A DNA stretch of 64,000 nucleotides, taken from Bicyclus anynana (Eukaryota; Arthropoda; Insecta; Lepidoptera; Nymphalidae). The DNA is taken from NCBI RefSeq assembly GCF_947172395.1, contig NC_069087.1:11427107-11491106 (forward strand). The letters are read 5' to 3'. Each line of letters begins with the position of its first letter. The first letter of the stretch is position 1. The translations under genes were made by a program, and so were the position numbers. Shown here piece after piece: positions 63,175 to 64,000 of the stretch. A model generated the notes under the pieces. The model worked only from the letters and a program-made list of their open reading frames with translations. It was not told the origin of the DNA and did not search any database.

Positions 63175-64000
63175 GTAACTTAAAACATACTTAACTTACA
63201 CCAACTTGTTATTAGTGCTACAGAAATATATTATTTTTATATTATGTATAATATTTTCAATATAAAAAAAACCGTAAAGATTTTCTTTTGCACTTCACGT
63301 TATTATAAACCGTCTCGCACTTTTGTGGACTCGCTAAACAATACGAGGTCGATGTCCATTTTTTTCTTTCTCCAGATGTTTTTCAATCGGGTGATAATTC
63401 TTTTTTTTCGGTGAACCGCACTTTTATATTATACTTCAAAGGTAAGTCTGTTTCTTGTACTCGAATTATATTGTGGTGTACTGTGTATGTTTATGCTATT
63501 GTATACTGTATCCTCTCAAATAGTTTACGTATTTATTATATTTTTATATCTTTAATATTTTTATAAATTTAAATGTTATATTATATTTTTTTAAATGACA
63601 GTATTTTTATATTAAATTTAATATTAATTTACCACTCCATACAAAAGTGGTCTTAAATTTCTCACTTGTTTGTGAGTTTTATAAGTAACTGTGGAAGCAT
63701 CGTGCTTTGTATTCGTATAAGCATGACGCCTACTGTTGCGCAGTAAAATCGTAACGAGCAGCAAATGTATTATACTATGACAACACATGAATACTCGCTT
63801 AAGACCGGCCATCCTCTAAAACTTAATCGCGTCAGTCGCGTATGCGTTGCGCATGTCGCAATGTTCAAACTATCGCGCGCCGTGTGAGATTTTAAAGTCA
63901 ACTCTATTTATAAAAGCATTCAAACCAATTTATGTAACGAAATTTTTTGAAGTCCATTTATATTATACTCGATACTCTCTAAGTCGGATGGACATCGCGA
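63175..64000 (+). other. Start of the next rutabaga intron
   Basis: Begins with the GTAACT donor. AT-rich sequence without an identifiable exon before the window ends. The next coding exon (rest of C1b) must lie beyond 64000. Confidence 0.7.

Larger units (their letters stand above)
60388..62352 (+). other. rutabaga intron, 2.0 kb, begins with tandem copies of the exon end
   Basis: Bounded by GTGAGA and TTTTCAG. It contains tandem copies of the donor block (60500-60700), an inverted repeat (61110-61322) and a Helitron-like fragment (62060-62235). The segment 61330-62050 has overlapping open frames on both strands (up to 115 codons) with no family likeness. Confidence 0.8.

Noticed and set aside
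61316..61945. Overlapping open frames on both strands (107 and 115 codons)
   Set aside because: No family likeness on either strand; overlap on opposite strands argues for chance. A decayed unknown element cannot be excluded.
63007..63009. ATG at the start of the last exon as a start codon
   Set aside because: It directly follows a good splice acceptor and continues the frame of the preceding exon, so it is an internal Met.

Overview
The window is insect nuclear DNA, most likely from a moth or butterfly (Lepidoptera). The sequence is AT-rich. It holds one protein gene, spread over short exons with very long introns. The introns are full of element types typical of lepidopteran genomes: short Helitron-like elements that run from TC to CTAG, tRNA-derived SINEs, 5'-truncated LINE ends and foldback MITEs. 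The order-level call is an inference from these repeats and from the protein's close likeness to fly Rutabaga. I cannot name the species.

The gene lies on the + strand. It is the ortholog of rutabaga / mammalian ADCY1, the Ca2+/calmodulin-responsive membrane adenylate cyclase. Seven internal coding exons (1552-1701, 6547-6665, 34580-34691, 37111-37238, 60229-60387, 62353-62497, 63007-63174) join in frame without a stop into 981 nt, or 327 codons. They cover the last membrane helix of the first six-helix set, the linker, the whole C1a catalytic half-domain with both metal-binding aspartates, and the start of C1b with the predicted calmodulin-binding helix. The first start codon, the earlier membrane helices, the second membrane set and the C2 catalytic half lie outside the window on both sides.

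Layout: 1-1551 is the preceding intron. Intron 1702-6546 holds LINE, MITE and hairpin remnants. Intron 6666-34579 (27.9 kb) holds two 1.2-1.4 kb Helitron-like elements with internal CCCTA arrays, most of the SINEs, LINE 3' ends and MITEs. Intron 34692-37110 starts with a Helitron-like element 24 bases past the splice donor. Intron 37239-60228 (23 kb) holds tandem repeats, foldback elements and three nested insertions. Intron 60388-62352 starts with a tandem duplication of the end of the preceding exon and its splice donor. Intron 62498-63006 is short and plain. The region 63175-64000 is the start of the next intron.

I found no tRNA, rRNA, CRISPR array, prokaryotic operon or second protein gene. 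The best candidates for something new are (1) the tandem copies of the exon-end and splice-donor block at 60365-60700, (2) the composite Helitron-like elements carrying CCCTA arrays, (3) exon 34580-34691 squeezed between two mobile elements, and (4) a tRNA-headed SINE with long self-complementary arms. No wholly new biological system is evident.
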